Origin: Ferdinandcohnia salidurans
Lineage (GTDB): Bacteria; Bacillota; Bacilli; Bacillales; Bacillaceae_L
Direction: 5' to 3'
DNA length: 64,000 bases
Assembly: GCF_042680725.1 (NCBI RefSeq)
Contig: NZ_JBHUEK010000025.1
Location: 496,001 to 560,000, forward strand
Numbering within the stretch: the stretch's first letter is position 1; each line of letters opens with the position of its first letter. The notes beneath the pieces are model-generated. The model worked only from the letters and a program-made list of their open reading frames with translations. It was not told the origin of the DNA and did no database searches. A program made the position numbers and the translations under genes. Shown one piece after another: positions 51,678-59,830 of this stretch.

Positions 51678-53798
51678 TTAAGATGCAATTTCTTTTTGAT
51701 CACCAACAACGGATCTTTCAAGAATTTCAGCGATATCATATGTGCCAATTTGCTCTTCGACTTCCTTCGCCTTTGTACCATCGCTTAGCATTGTTAAGCA
51801 GTACGGGCAGCCAGAACCAATCGTTGTAGGACTTACCGCAATCGCTTGCTCTGTTCTTGCTACGTTAATGCGCGTTCCTGTATCCTCTTCCATCCACATG
51901 AGGCCTCCGCCAGCTCCACAGCACATTCCCTTTTCACGGTTACGTTCCATTTCAACCAACTGAACCCCTGGAATTTGTTTTAAAATTTCGCGAGGTGGGT
52001 CATACACATCATTGTATCGGCCTAAATAACAGGAATCATGCCATGTAATCACTTCATTTACAGCATGCTTCGGAACCAATCTTCCCTCTTTTACAAGGTC
52101 ATACAATAGCTCAGTATGATGGACAACCTCGACGTCTTCAAGCCCCATATCTGGATACTCATTTTTGAAAATATTGTAGGCATGTGGGTCGATTGTGACA
52201 ATCTTCTTCACTTCTGCCTTTTCAAATTCAGCAATATTGTTTGTCGCAAGCTCTTGGAATAGGAATTCATTTCCGAGACGACGCGGTGTGTCACCTGAGT
52301 TCTTTTCCTTGTTTCCAAGGATTGCAAATTTCACGCCAGCCTCATTCATAAGCTTCGCAAAAGAAAGAGCTATTTTTTGGCTTCGGTTATCGAATGCACC
52401 CATTGAGCCAACCCAGAATAAGTATTCGAACTCTTCGCCGGCTTTTTTCATTTCTTTTACAGTTGGTACATGAACATCATCACGAACTTCACGCCAATTT
52501 TCTTTTTCCTTACGATTGAGTCCCCATGGATTTCCTTGGCGCTCAATATTCGTCATCGCACGTTGAGCATCCGCATCCATTTTACCTTCTGTTAGAACAA
52601 GATAACGACGTAAATCAATAATTTTATCAACGTGCTCGTTCATTACTGGACATTGATCTTCACAGTTACGGCAAGTTGTACAAGCCCAAATCTCTTCTTC
52701 AGTAATGACATCCCCAATTAAGCTTGGATTGTATGCTAATTCTGACGTTGCAGCTGATTCATTCGCACCTTGGCTTGCTGAAGCCAGTGCCAGCTGATTT
52801 CCCTTTGTATGACTGAATGCCACTGCTGGAACCCACGGAACCTGTGACGTTACAACAGCACCTGTTTCCGTTAAGTGATCACGCAATTTCACAATTAAAT
52901 CCATTGGCGAAAGCATTTTTCCAGTGCCTGTTGCCGGACACATATTTGTACAGCGTCCACATTCCACACATGCATAAAGGTCGACTAACTGTGTTTGCTT
53001 AAAGTCTTCGATTTTCCCAACACCAAACGTTTCTTGTGTTTCATCCTCAAAATCAATTTTCTCAAGCTTCCCTGGGCTTGTTTGTCTGCTTAAATACACA
53101 TTTGCAGGCCCGGCAATTAAATGCGCGTGCTTTGATTGTGGCACATAAACTAAGAAGCTTAACAGGAAGATCAAGTGAATCCACCAAGCAACATAAAAAA
53201 TCACAATGGCAGCTGTTTCATTAAGCCCGCCTAAAGCAAGTGAGATTACGGATGCAATAGGCTCGGTCCAAGTTGCTTGATGGCCATGCCATACAATTCC
53301 AGCACCGTTTCCTACTAAAACAGAAAGCATTAAACCACCAATAAATAATAAAACGAGTCCTGATTTAAAGCCCCTTTTCAATCGCACAAGCTTTTCCACA
53401 TAACGGCGATGAAAAGCCCAAACGACTGCAACTAAGATCATAAAGGTGACAATCTCTTGGAAAAAGGTAAAGCCCGGATACAAAGGTCCAAGTGGAAGAT
53501 GTGACCCTGGTTTTAGGCCCTTCCAAATAAAATCAATCGCTCCAAATTGGACAAGAATAAACCCATAAAAGAACATCACATGGATGATTCCACTCTTTTT
53601 ATCTTTTAAAAGTTTTTTCTGCCCAAACACGTTGACCCAAATCCGCTGAAGGCGCTCCTTTACTTCTCCATCAAATTCGACCTTTTTGCCAAGCTTGATA
53701 TAGGCAATCCTTGTCTTGATTAGATAAACGAAAAGATAAATGGCGTAAGCGGTTACAGATAAGAATGCAAGAAGATTAATAACTAAGAGGATATTCAC
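51678..53798 (-). CDS. fadF: Membrane iron-sulfur oxidoreductase FadF
   Basis: This 706-residue protein has about six N-terminal membrane helices of the NarI type, two 4Fe-4S motifs (CVECGRCTNMCP and CTTCRNCEDQCP) and two CCG-type domains near the C terminus (HDSCYLGRYND, GMCCGAGGG, GSGCPYC). FadF is thought to pass electrons from acyl-CoA dehydrogenases, via electron-transfer flavoprotein, to the quinone pool. It is a known FadR-regulated gene in B. subtilis, and here a FadR-like site lies within its promoter. The gene is transcribed toward the thiolase operon. An R1 repeat lies in its 5' leader. Confidence 0.95.
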   Translation of the reverse strand: MNILLVINLLAFLSVTAYAIYLFVYLIKTRIAYIKLGKKVEFDGEVKERLQRIWVNVFGQKKLLKDKKSGIIHVMFFYGFILVQFGAIDFIWKGLKPGSHLPLGPLYPGFTFFQEIVTFMILVAVVWAFHRRYVEKLVRLKRGFKSGLVLLFIGGLMLSVLVGNGAGIVWHGHQATWTEPIASVISLALGGLNETAAIVIFYVAWWIHLIFLLSFLVYVPQSKHAHLIAGPANVYLSRQTSPGKLEKIDFEDETQETFGVGKIEDFKQTQLVDLYACVECGRCTNMCPATGTGKMLSPMDLIVKLRDHLTETGAVVTSQVPWVPAVAFSHTKGNQLALASASQGANESAATSELAYNPSLIGDVITEEEIWACTTCRNCEDQCPVMNEHVDKIIDLRRYLVLTEGKMDADAQRAMTNIERQGNPWGLNRKEKENWREVRDDVHVPTVKEMKKAGEEFEYLFWVGSMGAFDNRSQKIALSFAKLMNEAGVKFAILGNKEKNSGDTPRRLGNEFLFQELATNNIAEFEKAEVKKIVTIDPHAYNIFKNEYPDMGLEDVEVVHHTELLYDLVKEGRLVPKHAVNEVITWHDSCYLGRYNDVYDPPREILKQIPGVQLVEMERNREKGMCCGAGGGLMWMEEDTGTRINVARTEQAIAVSPTTIGSGCPYCLTMLSDGTKAKEVEEQIGTYDIAEILERSVVGDQKEIAS

Positions 53799-53827
53799 TT
53801 TTTAACCCCTTTCTAAAATTTACTAAA

Positions 53828-53963
53828 CTAAATCAAATTCACCTTGGGAATTTGCGCCCAGATTTTTATCGAGTTTGCTCGATATATTTCCGCTAAAAAA
53901 TCTGAGGCATCCGCCGGAGGCTTAACTCTATTCAGGCAGGCTTGCCCTGCTGAATGGAGTTAA
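53828..53963. repeat. R1 dispersed structured repeat, copy 3 (in the fadF leader)
   Basis: Core GGCATCCGCCGGAGGC at about 53907-53922. The arms TTAACTCTATTCAG (53922-53935) and CTGAATGGAGTTAA (53950-53963) pair with one G-U change. CAGATTTTTA / TAAAAAATCTG and the ATCGAGTTTGCTCGAT hairpin are retained. It lies between the fadF promoter and its start codon, so it is transcribed as a 5' leader. Confidence 0.85.
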
Positions 53964-53990
53964 AATTCTGAATATATTGTTCGTATCTCC

Positions 53991-54018
53991 ATTATATAAT
54001 GAATGAGCATTCAGTCAA
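53991..54018 (-). promoter_or_regulatory. fadF promoter with embedded FadR-like operator
   Basis: On the minus strand TTGACT (54013-54018), a 16-base spacer and TATAAT (53991-53996). TGAATGAGCATTCAGTCA (54000-54017) lies across the spacer and resembles the FadR operator consensus with TGAATGA and TCATTCA half-sites. Confidence 0.75.
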
Positions 54019-54113
54019 CAACTTTTTCTTTAAAAACCTTAAATAATCAATCCAACTTTCGTATAAACTAAGTGAACGCCATAAAGCACAACCTCATCAT
54101 AGGAGGGGTATAT

Positions 54114-55316
54114 TTGCGAGCTATCTTCTGGATTGTCCTTATTATCATTATTCTATTACTGTTACTCCGTCTTGATTACAGTCTCGGAAGAAAAAGTCAC
54201 CTAAAAAAACAAGTGGATGAGGAGTTCCCTCTACGCGATAGCAACATTTCTCTTTATTCAACAGGAGAAACACTCTTCAACGATTTATTTACAGACATTC
54301 AAAATGCAACTGACCATGTCCATGTCCAATTTTACATCTTGAAGGATGACGACTTCAGCAAGGAATTTGTCTCTCTTGTTAAGCAAAAAGCAGAGCAAGG
54401 TGTTAAAGTACGTTTGTTAGTGGATTGGGTGGGCAGTTACAATGTCACAAAGGAAATGGAAAAAGACTTGTCGCGCTCAGGCGTTTCGTTTGCCTATAGC
54501 AACAAGCCAAACTTTCCGTACTATTTTTATAAGCTTAATGCACGTAATCATCGAAAGATTTCCGTCATTGATGGAAAAATAGGTTATATTGGCGGTTTCA
54601 ATATCGGAAAAGAATATCTTGGGGAAGATCCTAAATTCGGGTTCTGGCGGGATTATCATTTGAAGTTGACCGGCGAAGGAGTCACAGACTTACAATCGCA
54701 GTTTTTAGAGGACTGGTATGACTCCACTAAGGAAGCCGTTGCAAATCGTGACGTGTATTTCCCGCAGCTCCCTAAAGGCAAATCGCAAACGAAGCTCATA
54801 CCGACCAATGGAGCTTATCTCGAAGATGGTTTTCTTAGTATGATCAAACAAGCTGAACAAGAGATCATCATTGGCTCCCCTTATTTTGTACCAAGCGAAC
54901 AACTCAAAGAAGAATTAAAAAATGCCGCAAAACGAAATGTTCGAATTCATATTCTTTTACCGAAAAAGCCGGATCACCCCTTGGTCAAACAGGCCGCCAT
55001 TCCATATATGGACGAGCTCTCAAAGCTTGGCATTCAGTTTCATATGTACACTAAGGGATTTTATCACGCAAAAGTCATTTGCATTGATGACAAGCTTTGC
55101 GATATCGGTACGGCCAATTTTGATAAAAGAAGTCTTTACTCCAACTATGAAATTAATTGCTATATTTATGACAAAGAAGTGATTCAAGCGGTCAAAAAGA
55201 TGGTGGAAGAGGATTTTAAAACATCAAATGAGCTCACCCGTGATCGAATCGAAGAGCTGAAGGCGGAAAATAAGTTTAAGATTAAAATCGCCACGTGGTT
55301 TTCGCACTTTTTATAG
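54114..55316 (+). CDS. ywjE: Cardiolipin synthase (phospholipase D family, YwjE-like)
   Basis: This 400-residue membrane enzyme condenses phosphatidylglycerol molecules into cardiolipin. One N-terminal helix (about 2-22) precedes two phospholipase-D HKD motifs, NHRKISVIDG (about 144-153) and HAKVICIDD (about 318-326), each followed by the GG/GTANFD block. The start is TTG 54114, 7 bases after AGGAGGGG; a GTG at 54072 lacks a ribosome site. Position next to fadF and argS matches B. subtilis ywjE (also called clsB). Confidence 0.9.
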   Translation: MRAIFWIVLIIIILLLLLRLDYSLGRKSHLKKQVDEEFPLRDSNISLYSTGETLFNDLFTDIQNATDHVHVQFYILKDDDFSKEFVSLVKQKAEQGVKVRLLVDWVGSYNVTKEMEKDLSRSGVSFAYSNKPNFPYYFYKLNARNHRKISVIDGKIGYIGGFNIGKEYLGEDPKFGFWRDYHLKLTGEGVTDLQSQFLEDWYDSTKEAVANRDVYFPQLPKGKSQTKLIPTNGAYLEDGFLSMIKQAEQEIIIGSPYFVPSEQLKEELKNAAKRNVRIHILLPKKPDHPLVKQAAIPYMDELSKLGIQFHMYTKGFYHAKVICIDDKLCDIGTANFDKRSLYSNYEINCYIYDKEVIQAVKKMVEEDFKTSNELTRDRIEELKAENKFKIKIATWFSHFL

Positions 55317-55330
55317 GGGGATGAGTGCGG

Positions 55331-55540
55331 AATAGTCACCTTGGTGCTGAATACTGTCACTATTTCTAAAATACTGTCACTAACCGAGAAATACTGTCAC
55401 TATTCCAAATTTACTATCACTATCTGATAAATACTGTCACTAGCCGATTTTCTCTCGGTATCCAATATTCTGCCAGTATCCCAAAATACTGCCACTATTT
55501 CAGAATTACTGCCACTAATCGAAAAATACTGCCACTAACA
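55331..55540. repeat. Tandem array, 20-base unit
   Basis: About ten units of 20 bases follow the cls stop; the clearest are four in a row of form AATACTGTCACTA plus a variable 6-7 base tail. A second half uses AATACTGCCACTA. The array ends at the terminator of cls. Confidence 0.85.
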
Positions 55541-55572
55541 AATCAGGCACCCACAAAGGGTGCCTGTTATTT
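55540..55572. terminator. Terminator between cls and the xapX pseudogene
   Basis: CAGGCACCC pairs with GGGTGCCTG around a short loop; it can act for cls on the plus strand and for the minus-strand XapX remnant, whose stop is at 55567. Confidence 0.8.
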
Positions 55573-55745
55573 TGGTCCAAATTGAATCATTGGCGCTAAC
55601 CATTGGAATAGTTTAAATCCTAAATAAACCCCAACGATTCCAGTCACCCCTGCGAGTGCTGGTGGCGCGGGGATTGGCAGTTTTAATAATGCAAAAATAA
55701 ATCCGACAACGATGCCTGTTAAGAGTGCTAGATAACCTCTTTCAT
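55567..55745 (-). pseudogene. Frameshifted XapX-domain protein gene
   Basis: A minus-strand ATG at 55745, 8 bases after GGGAGG, opens MKEVI and then meets a TAG. Skipping one base there gives LALLTGIVVGFIFALLKLPIP, then APPALAGVTGIVG, ending in QFGPK before a stop. That is a complete, typical XapX two-helix protein of about 58 residues. A single-base deletion near 55730 has therefore broken the gene, unless it is a sequencing error. XapX function is unknown. Confidence 0.8.
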
Positions 55746-55781
55746 GTATGTATCCTCCCTTTTTCCTTCATTATTCCCGTT

Positions 55782-55811
55782 AAAAAGGCCCTCTACTCAA
55801 CGTAAGGGCCT
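55782..55811 (-). terminator. argS operon terminator
   Basis: AGGCCCT pairs with AGGGCCT and is followed by TTTTTAA on the minus strand, 12 bases after the argS stop. Confidence 0.88.
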
Positions 55812-55823
55812 CTTGTATATAGA

Positions 55824-57494
55824 TTACATTTTTTCAGGTGCAGATACACCGATTAGTTTTAATGAATTTTGCAATGTGATTTGAACAGCTTTCATTAACG
55901 CAAGACGTGCTTTCGTTTTTTCAAGATTGTCTTGATCAAGCACCTTCTCTGCATTGTAGAAGCTATGAAGCGCAGCTGCTAGTTCATTAATATAGTTCGT
56001 GATGCGATGTGGAATTCGTTTTTCTGCTGCTTCTGTTACCGCTGCAGGGAATTCCCCAAGCTTTTTCAATAGGTCAACTTCTTTTTCAGAATTGATATAG
56101 TCAAGTGCATAATCACCGTCTAAGGCAATATTCATCTCATCGCCAGAGCGTAGCATACTGCAAATACGTGCATGTGCATATTGCGCATAGTACACAGGGT
56201 TCTCGTTAGATTGAGACACTGCTAAATCAAGGTCAAAATCTAGATGAGTGTCTGAGCTTCTCATTGCAAAGAAGTATCGAACGGCATCTAAGCCAACCTC
56301 TTCTGTCAGTTCACGCATTGTAACAGCTTTTCCGGTACGCTTACTCATCTTCATTTTTTCACCATCTTTAAATAGGTGAACAAGCTGAATGATTTCAACC
56401 TCAAGTGTGTCCTTATCATAGCCTAGTGCTTGAATCGCCGCCTTCATCCGAGGGATATAGCCGTGATGGTCTGCTCCCCACACATTAATAAGCTTTTCAA
56501 AGCCACGCTCGAGCTTGTCCTGATGGTACGCGATATCAGGAGTTAAATACGTATAAGAACCATCATTTTTAATTAAAACACGGTCTTTGTCATCGCCGAA
56601 TGTTGTTGAACGGAACCAAGTTGCACCGTCTTCTTCATAAATATGACCTGCATTACGAATCGCTTCAAGTGCACGGTCAATTTTTCCGTTATTGTATAGA
56701 GACGTCTCTGAATACCAAACATCAAAACGAACGCGATATTCCTCTAGATCCTTTTGAAGCTTTTCCATCTCGTATTTCAAACCATATTCACGGAAAAAGG
56801 CAAACCGTTCTTTTTCGTCCATCGAGACATATTTATCGCCAAACTCTTCTGCAAGTCGCTTTCCAATGCCCACAATATCTTGGCCATGATAGCCATCTTC
56901 TGGCATTTCCGCCTCTTGACCTAGCGCTTGAAGATAGCGTGCCTCAACAGATTTTGCAAGGTTATTAATTTGGTTCCCAGCATCATTGATATAGTACTCA
57001 CGGGACACTTCATAACCCGCTTTTTGTAAAATATTACTTAAAGAATCACCAACCGCTGCACCACGAGCATGTCCAAGGTGAAGGTCACCTGTTGGGTTTG
57101 CTGAAACAAACTCCACCTGAACTTTTTGCTTGTTGCCAACAGTTGTTTCACCGTACGCCTCACCCGCTGTTAAAATGGTCGGGATAAGATCTGTTAAGTA
57201 TGAATTATTCATATAAAAATTGATGAAGCCAGGTCCTGCGATTTCAATTTTTTCGATTGATGCTTTTGATTTATCAAAGTTAGCTACGATCTCTTCTGCA
57301 ATCATACGAGGTGCCTTTTTTGCCACACGTGCAAGTTGCATTGCCATGTTTGTCGCATAGTCCCCGTGCGCTTTATCCTTTGGAAGCTCCAACACAACTT
57401 CTGGGATCTGGTCTTCTGTTGCTAGTCCAGCTTTTACAACTGAGTCCTTAATTTCCGCTTTCAAGCGTTCTTTTACTTGATCAACAACATTCAT
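55824..57494 (-). CDS. argS: Arginyl-tRNA synthetase
   Basis: This 556-residue class I synthetase charges tRNA-Arg. The HIGH-type motif is HLGHARGA (about 131-138), the KMSKS-type motif is MKMSKRTGK, and the N-terminal Add1 domain precedes them. The C-terminal anticodon-binding helices end in LLKLIGVSAPEKM. Its start directly follows the ywiB stop, forming a two-gene operon. Confidence 0.98.
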   Translation of the reverse strand: MNVVDQVKERLKAEIKDSVVKAGLATEDQIPEVVLELPKDKAHGDYATNMAMQLARVAKKAPRMIAEEIVANFDKSKASIEKIEIAGPGFINFYMNNSYLTDLIPTILTAGEAYGETTVGNKQKVQVEFVSANPTGDLHLGHARGAAVGDSLSNILQKAGYEVSREYYINDAGNQINNLAKSVEARYLQALGQEAEMPEDGYHGQDIVGIGKRLAEEFGDKYVSMDEKERFAFFREYGLKYEMEKLQKDLEEYRVRFDVWYSETSLYNNGKIDRALEAIRNAGHIYEEDGATWFRSTTFGDDKDRVLIKNDGSYTYLTPDIAYHQDKLERGFEKLINVWGADHHGYIPRMKAAIQALGYDKDTLEVEIIQLVHLFKDGEKMKMSKRTGKAVTMRELTEEVGLDAVRYFFAMRSSDTHLDFDLDLAVSQSNENPVYYAQYAHARICSMLRSGDEMNIALDGDYALDYINSEKEVDLLKKLGEFPAAVTEAAEKRIPHRITNYINELAAALHSFYNAEKVLDQDNLEKTKARLALMKAVQITLQNSLKLIGVSAPEKM

Positions 57495-57926
57495 CTAGTT
57501 TCGCTCCTTAAATGTAATGGTTATTTTATGTAATCCAGACACTTCACCATGTAGTGAAAGCTCATATGCTAAAAATAACGTCCCTTTACGAGAGTTTTTG
57601 TACCATTTGTATTCGATATTATTTGTTTTTGCAGTGAGGTCAAAGGTTCCATGCTGGTTTTGGAATGAACCATTGGTGATTGCATTTTTTCGGTAGACCT
57701 GACGCATTTTCACCTGTCCCGAACGAAGGATGAGAACCTCTTTTTCCGAGATTTTAACAACCGTTTTAACCGTACCTGTTTCTTGCTTTTCGTCAAATTG
57801 CAAATATGTATTGTCGCCTTTTATGTAGTATAGACCATTTGCGTCAAAAGCAACATTTTCTTTTCGCGGTCCATCCTTAATTTCCGTTACAAATTTGAGA
57901 TCAATAGGTACTCCTGCTTGACTCAT
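57495..57926 (-). CDS. ywiB: DUF1934 beta-barrel protein YwiB
   Basis: This 143-residue protein belongs to DUF1934, a calycin-like beta-barrel family of unknown function, always next to argS in Bacillus. Visible strands include LYYIKGDNTYLQFDE and MRQVYRKNAITNGSFQNQHG. It is fused in transcription to argS with no gap. ATG 57926 is preferred; GTG 57932 also has a weak ribosome site. Confidence 0.88.
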   Translation of the reverse strand: MSQAGVPIDLKFVTEIKDGPRKENVAFDANGLYYIKGDNTYLQFDEKQETGTVKTVVKISEKEVLILRSGQVKMRQVYRKNAITNGSFQNQHGTFDLTAKTNNIEYKWYKNSRKGTLFLAYELSLHGEVSGLHKITITFKERN

Positions 57927-57942
57927 TTCCACACATCCCTAT

Positions 57943-58095
57943 ATGAGGATGTTCAAAAACTCGGCCGAAAATGACACATCGAATTTCTGCGTTGTCTTGC
58001 TTCTCCGTTCCTCACGTATTAACTGCATACGCTCCGGTACTCAAAGCTGCGCCGCCTTGAAATTCTCGGTCCTTTTCAACCTCCTTTTGAACACG
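57943..58095. repeat. R2 dispersed repeat, copy 2
   Basis: Inverted ends GTTCAAAA (57952-57959) and TTTTGAAC (58085-58092) enclose a core sharing CTCACGTATTAA, TGCATACGCTCCGG and CGAATTTCTGCG with copy 1. It lies just upstream of ywiB. Confidence 0.85.
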
Positions 58096-58149
58096 TATTT
58101 TAAGTCATTAACTTTACTAGTATACGGTATTTTGTAATGGGATTTCAAA

Positions 58150-58182
58150 TTAAAAAAGAAAACTCGACCTAAGCCGAGTTAG
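58150..58182 (-). terminator. Terminator after the small membrane protein gene
   Basis: AACTCGG pairs with CCGAGTT-type complement (AACTCG / CGAGTT) and is followed by TTCTTTTTT on the minus strand, about 20 bases past the stop at 58203. Confidence 0.7.
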
Positions 58183-58202
58183 CAGTTTGTATTATTCAGC
58201 TA

Positions 58203-58580
58203 TTATTGCTTTGTGACTTTAACGTTCAAGAAAATATTGATTGCAAACAGGATAATCGCGAGGGTTGTCACCGTGCCACCGACCGCAATTGCAGGCTCAA
58301 CCGCAGCATTTCCGAGCATTAACATCGTGAGTCCTATCATCATAACCGGTAAACCAATATTATGAAGCCAAAAATGAATCTTTCCAAGCTTGGATTCTCC
58401 TGCCTGCGGGAATAAATAGTAAACAATGCCTGCAAGCCCCATAGATGCCCAGCCTAATAAGTTAATATGAACATGGACCCCTGTTAGTGTGTAATTGTGT
58501 GACATCGACATGCCCATCCCAATGAGAACACCAATCACAAAATACAATGCGGCCATTTTCAAAAAGCGAACCCCGACCAT
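58203..58580 (-). CDS. Small heme-copper oxidase subunit I-like membrane protein
   Basis: This 125-residue protein has four membrane helices. The segment VHVHINLLGWASMGLAGIVYY (about 33-53 in outline) matches the His-containing helix of cbb3 oxidase and NO reductase large subunits, but only a fraction of a full subunit is present. Such short proteins are widespread in Bacillaceae; heme binding is possible through the conserved His residues but unproven. GGGGGAGTTCG precedes the ATG. Confidence 0.75.
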   Translation of the reverse strand: MVGVRFLKMAALYFVIGVLIGMGMSMSHNYTLTGVHVHINLLGWASMGLAGIVYYLFPQAGESKLGKIHFWLHNIGLPVMMIGLTMLMLGNAAVEPAIAVGGTVTTLAIILFAINIFLNVKVTKQ

Positions 58581-58693
58581 CGAACTCCCCCTTTAATAGG
58601 TAAAATGTAGTTCAAATGTAGTATATTCATCTAGTTAGAAAGAATTGTCATAATAGTTAAAATTTATTTTTACAGGACTATGGTTTGAAAAAA

Positions 58694-58727
58694 AGAAAAA
58701 AAGCCTGAGCCACAAGGCCCAAGCTTT
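58694..58727 (-). terminator. speB terminator
   Basis: AAGCTTGGGCC pairs imperfectly with GGCTCAGGCTT and is followed by TTTTTTTC on the minus strand, 14 bases after the speB stop. Confidence 0.85.
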
Positions 58728-58740
58728 CTAACACGAGTAT

Positions 58741-59619
58741 TTACTTTTTCTGTATCCACCCTAAAATCATTTCGCGAATTAGTTTACTTGCTGTATTCGC
58801 TGTTTGTTCAGACACATCATAAATTGGTGCAACCTCTACCAAGTCTGAACCAACGACACGAACATCTGATTTTGCAATCTCATGAATCGCACCTAATAAC
58901 TCTTTAGATGTAATTCCTCCTGCATCCACTGTACCTGTACCTGGTGCATGTGCTGGATCCAATACATCAATGTCAATGGTCACATATACAGGACGACCCG
59001 CTAACTTCGGAAGAATCTTTTTAAGTGGCTCAAGCACTTCAAATTTTGAAATGTGCATGCCGTTTTCCTTTGCCCATTGAAACTCTTCCTTCATCCCTGA
59101 ACGAATTCCAAATGAATACACATTCTCTGGTCCGATTAATTCTGCAATTTTACGAATGGGTGTGGAGTGGGAAAGTGCCTCTCCCTCGTAATTCTCACGT
59201 AAATCAGTATGGGCATCCATATGAATAATCGCAAGATCTGGATACTTTTTATAGACAGCCTTCATGACTGGCCAAGAAACGAGATGCTCGCCGCCCATAC
59301 CAAGTGGATATTTTCCAGCTGCAAGTACCTGATCAACAAAGTCTTCAATCATATCAATACTGCGCTGCGGATTTCCGAAAGGCAATGGAATATCACCGGC
59401 ATCATAATATTTCACTTCTTCTAGTTCTTTATCGAGATACGGACTGTATTCCTCAAGTCCAATCGACACCTCGCGAATTCGGCTCGGGCCAAAACGTGAG
59501 CCTGGACGGTAGCTGACTGTCCAATCCATTGGCATTCCGTAGATGACGGCTTCGCTCTCTTCAAAATTCGGATGGCTTTTGATAAATACATTTCCTGAAT
59601 AAGCTTCATCAAATCTCAT
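58741..59619 (-). CDS. speB: Agmatinase
   Basis: This 292-residue ureohydrolase converts agmatine to putrescine and urea. The dinuclear Mn ligands lie in GGEHLVS (about 108-114), IHMDAHTDLR (about 130-139) and TIDIDVLDP (about 210-218). ATG 59619 follows GGGGGATTTTCG and gives the N terminus MRFDEAYSGNVFIKS as in B. subtilis; the longer frame runs into the R1 repeat. It acts with speE in polyamine synthesis. Confidence 0.97.
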   Translation of the reverse strand: MRFDEAYSGNVFIKSHPNFEESEAVIYGMPMDWTVSYRPGSRFGPSRIREVSIGLEEYSPYLDKELEEVKYYDAGDIPLPFGNPQRSIDMIEDFVDQVLAAGKYPLGMGGEHLVSWPVMKAVYKKYPDLAIIHMDAHTDLRENYEGEALSHSTPIRKIAELIGPENVYSFGIRSGMKEEFQWAKENGMHISKFEVLEPLKKILPKLAGRPVYVTIDIDVLDPAHAPGTGTVDAGGITSKELLGAIHEIAKSDVRVVGSDLVEVAPIYDVSEQTANTASKLIREMILGWIQKK

Positions 59620-59640
59620 CGAAAATCCCCCAATTATTAT

Positions 59641-59830
59641 AAAATCAAATACGCCTTGGCGTATTTGCGCCCAGATTTTTTCGAGCATGCTCGAAAAACT
59701 ACCTTTGAAAATCTGTGGCATCCGCCGGAGGCTTTTAATTTAATTCAGTAGGTTATTATCTTTTTTGCAGATTGCAGTTCTCCACAAAAATCAGTGTGTT
59801 AATTACCACCTTATACTGAATTAAATTAAA
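59641..59830. repeat. R1 dispersed structured repeat, copy 4 (between speB and speE)
   Basis: Core GGCATCCGCCGGAGGC at about 59717-59732. Hairpins AAATACG...CGTATTT and TTTTCGAGCATGCTCGAAAA and the pair CAGATTTT / AAAATCTG are perfect. The arms TTTAATTTAATTCAGTA (59734-59750) and TACTGAATTAAATTAAA (59814-59830) are a perfect 17-bp match and include the speE stop codon (59821). Confidence 0.88.
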
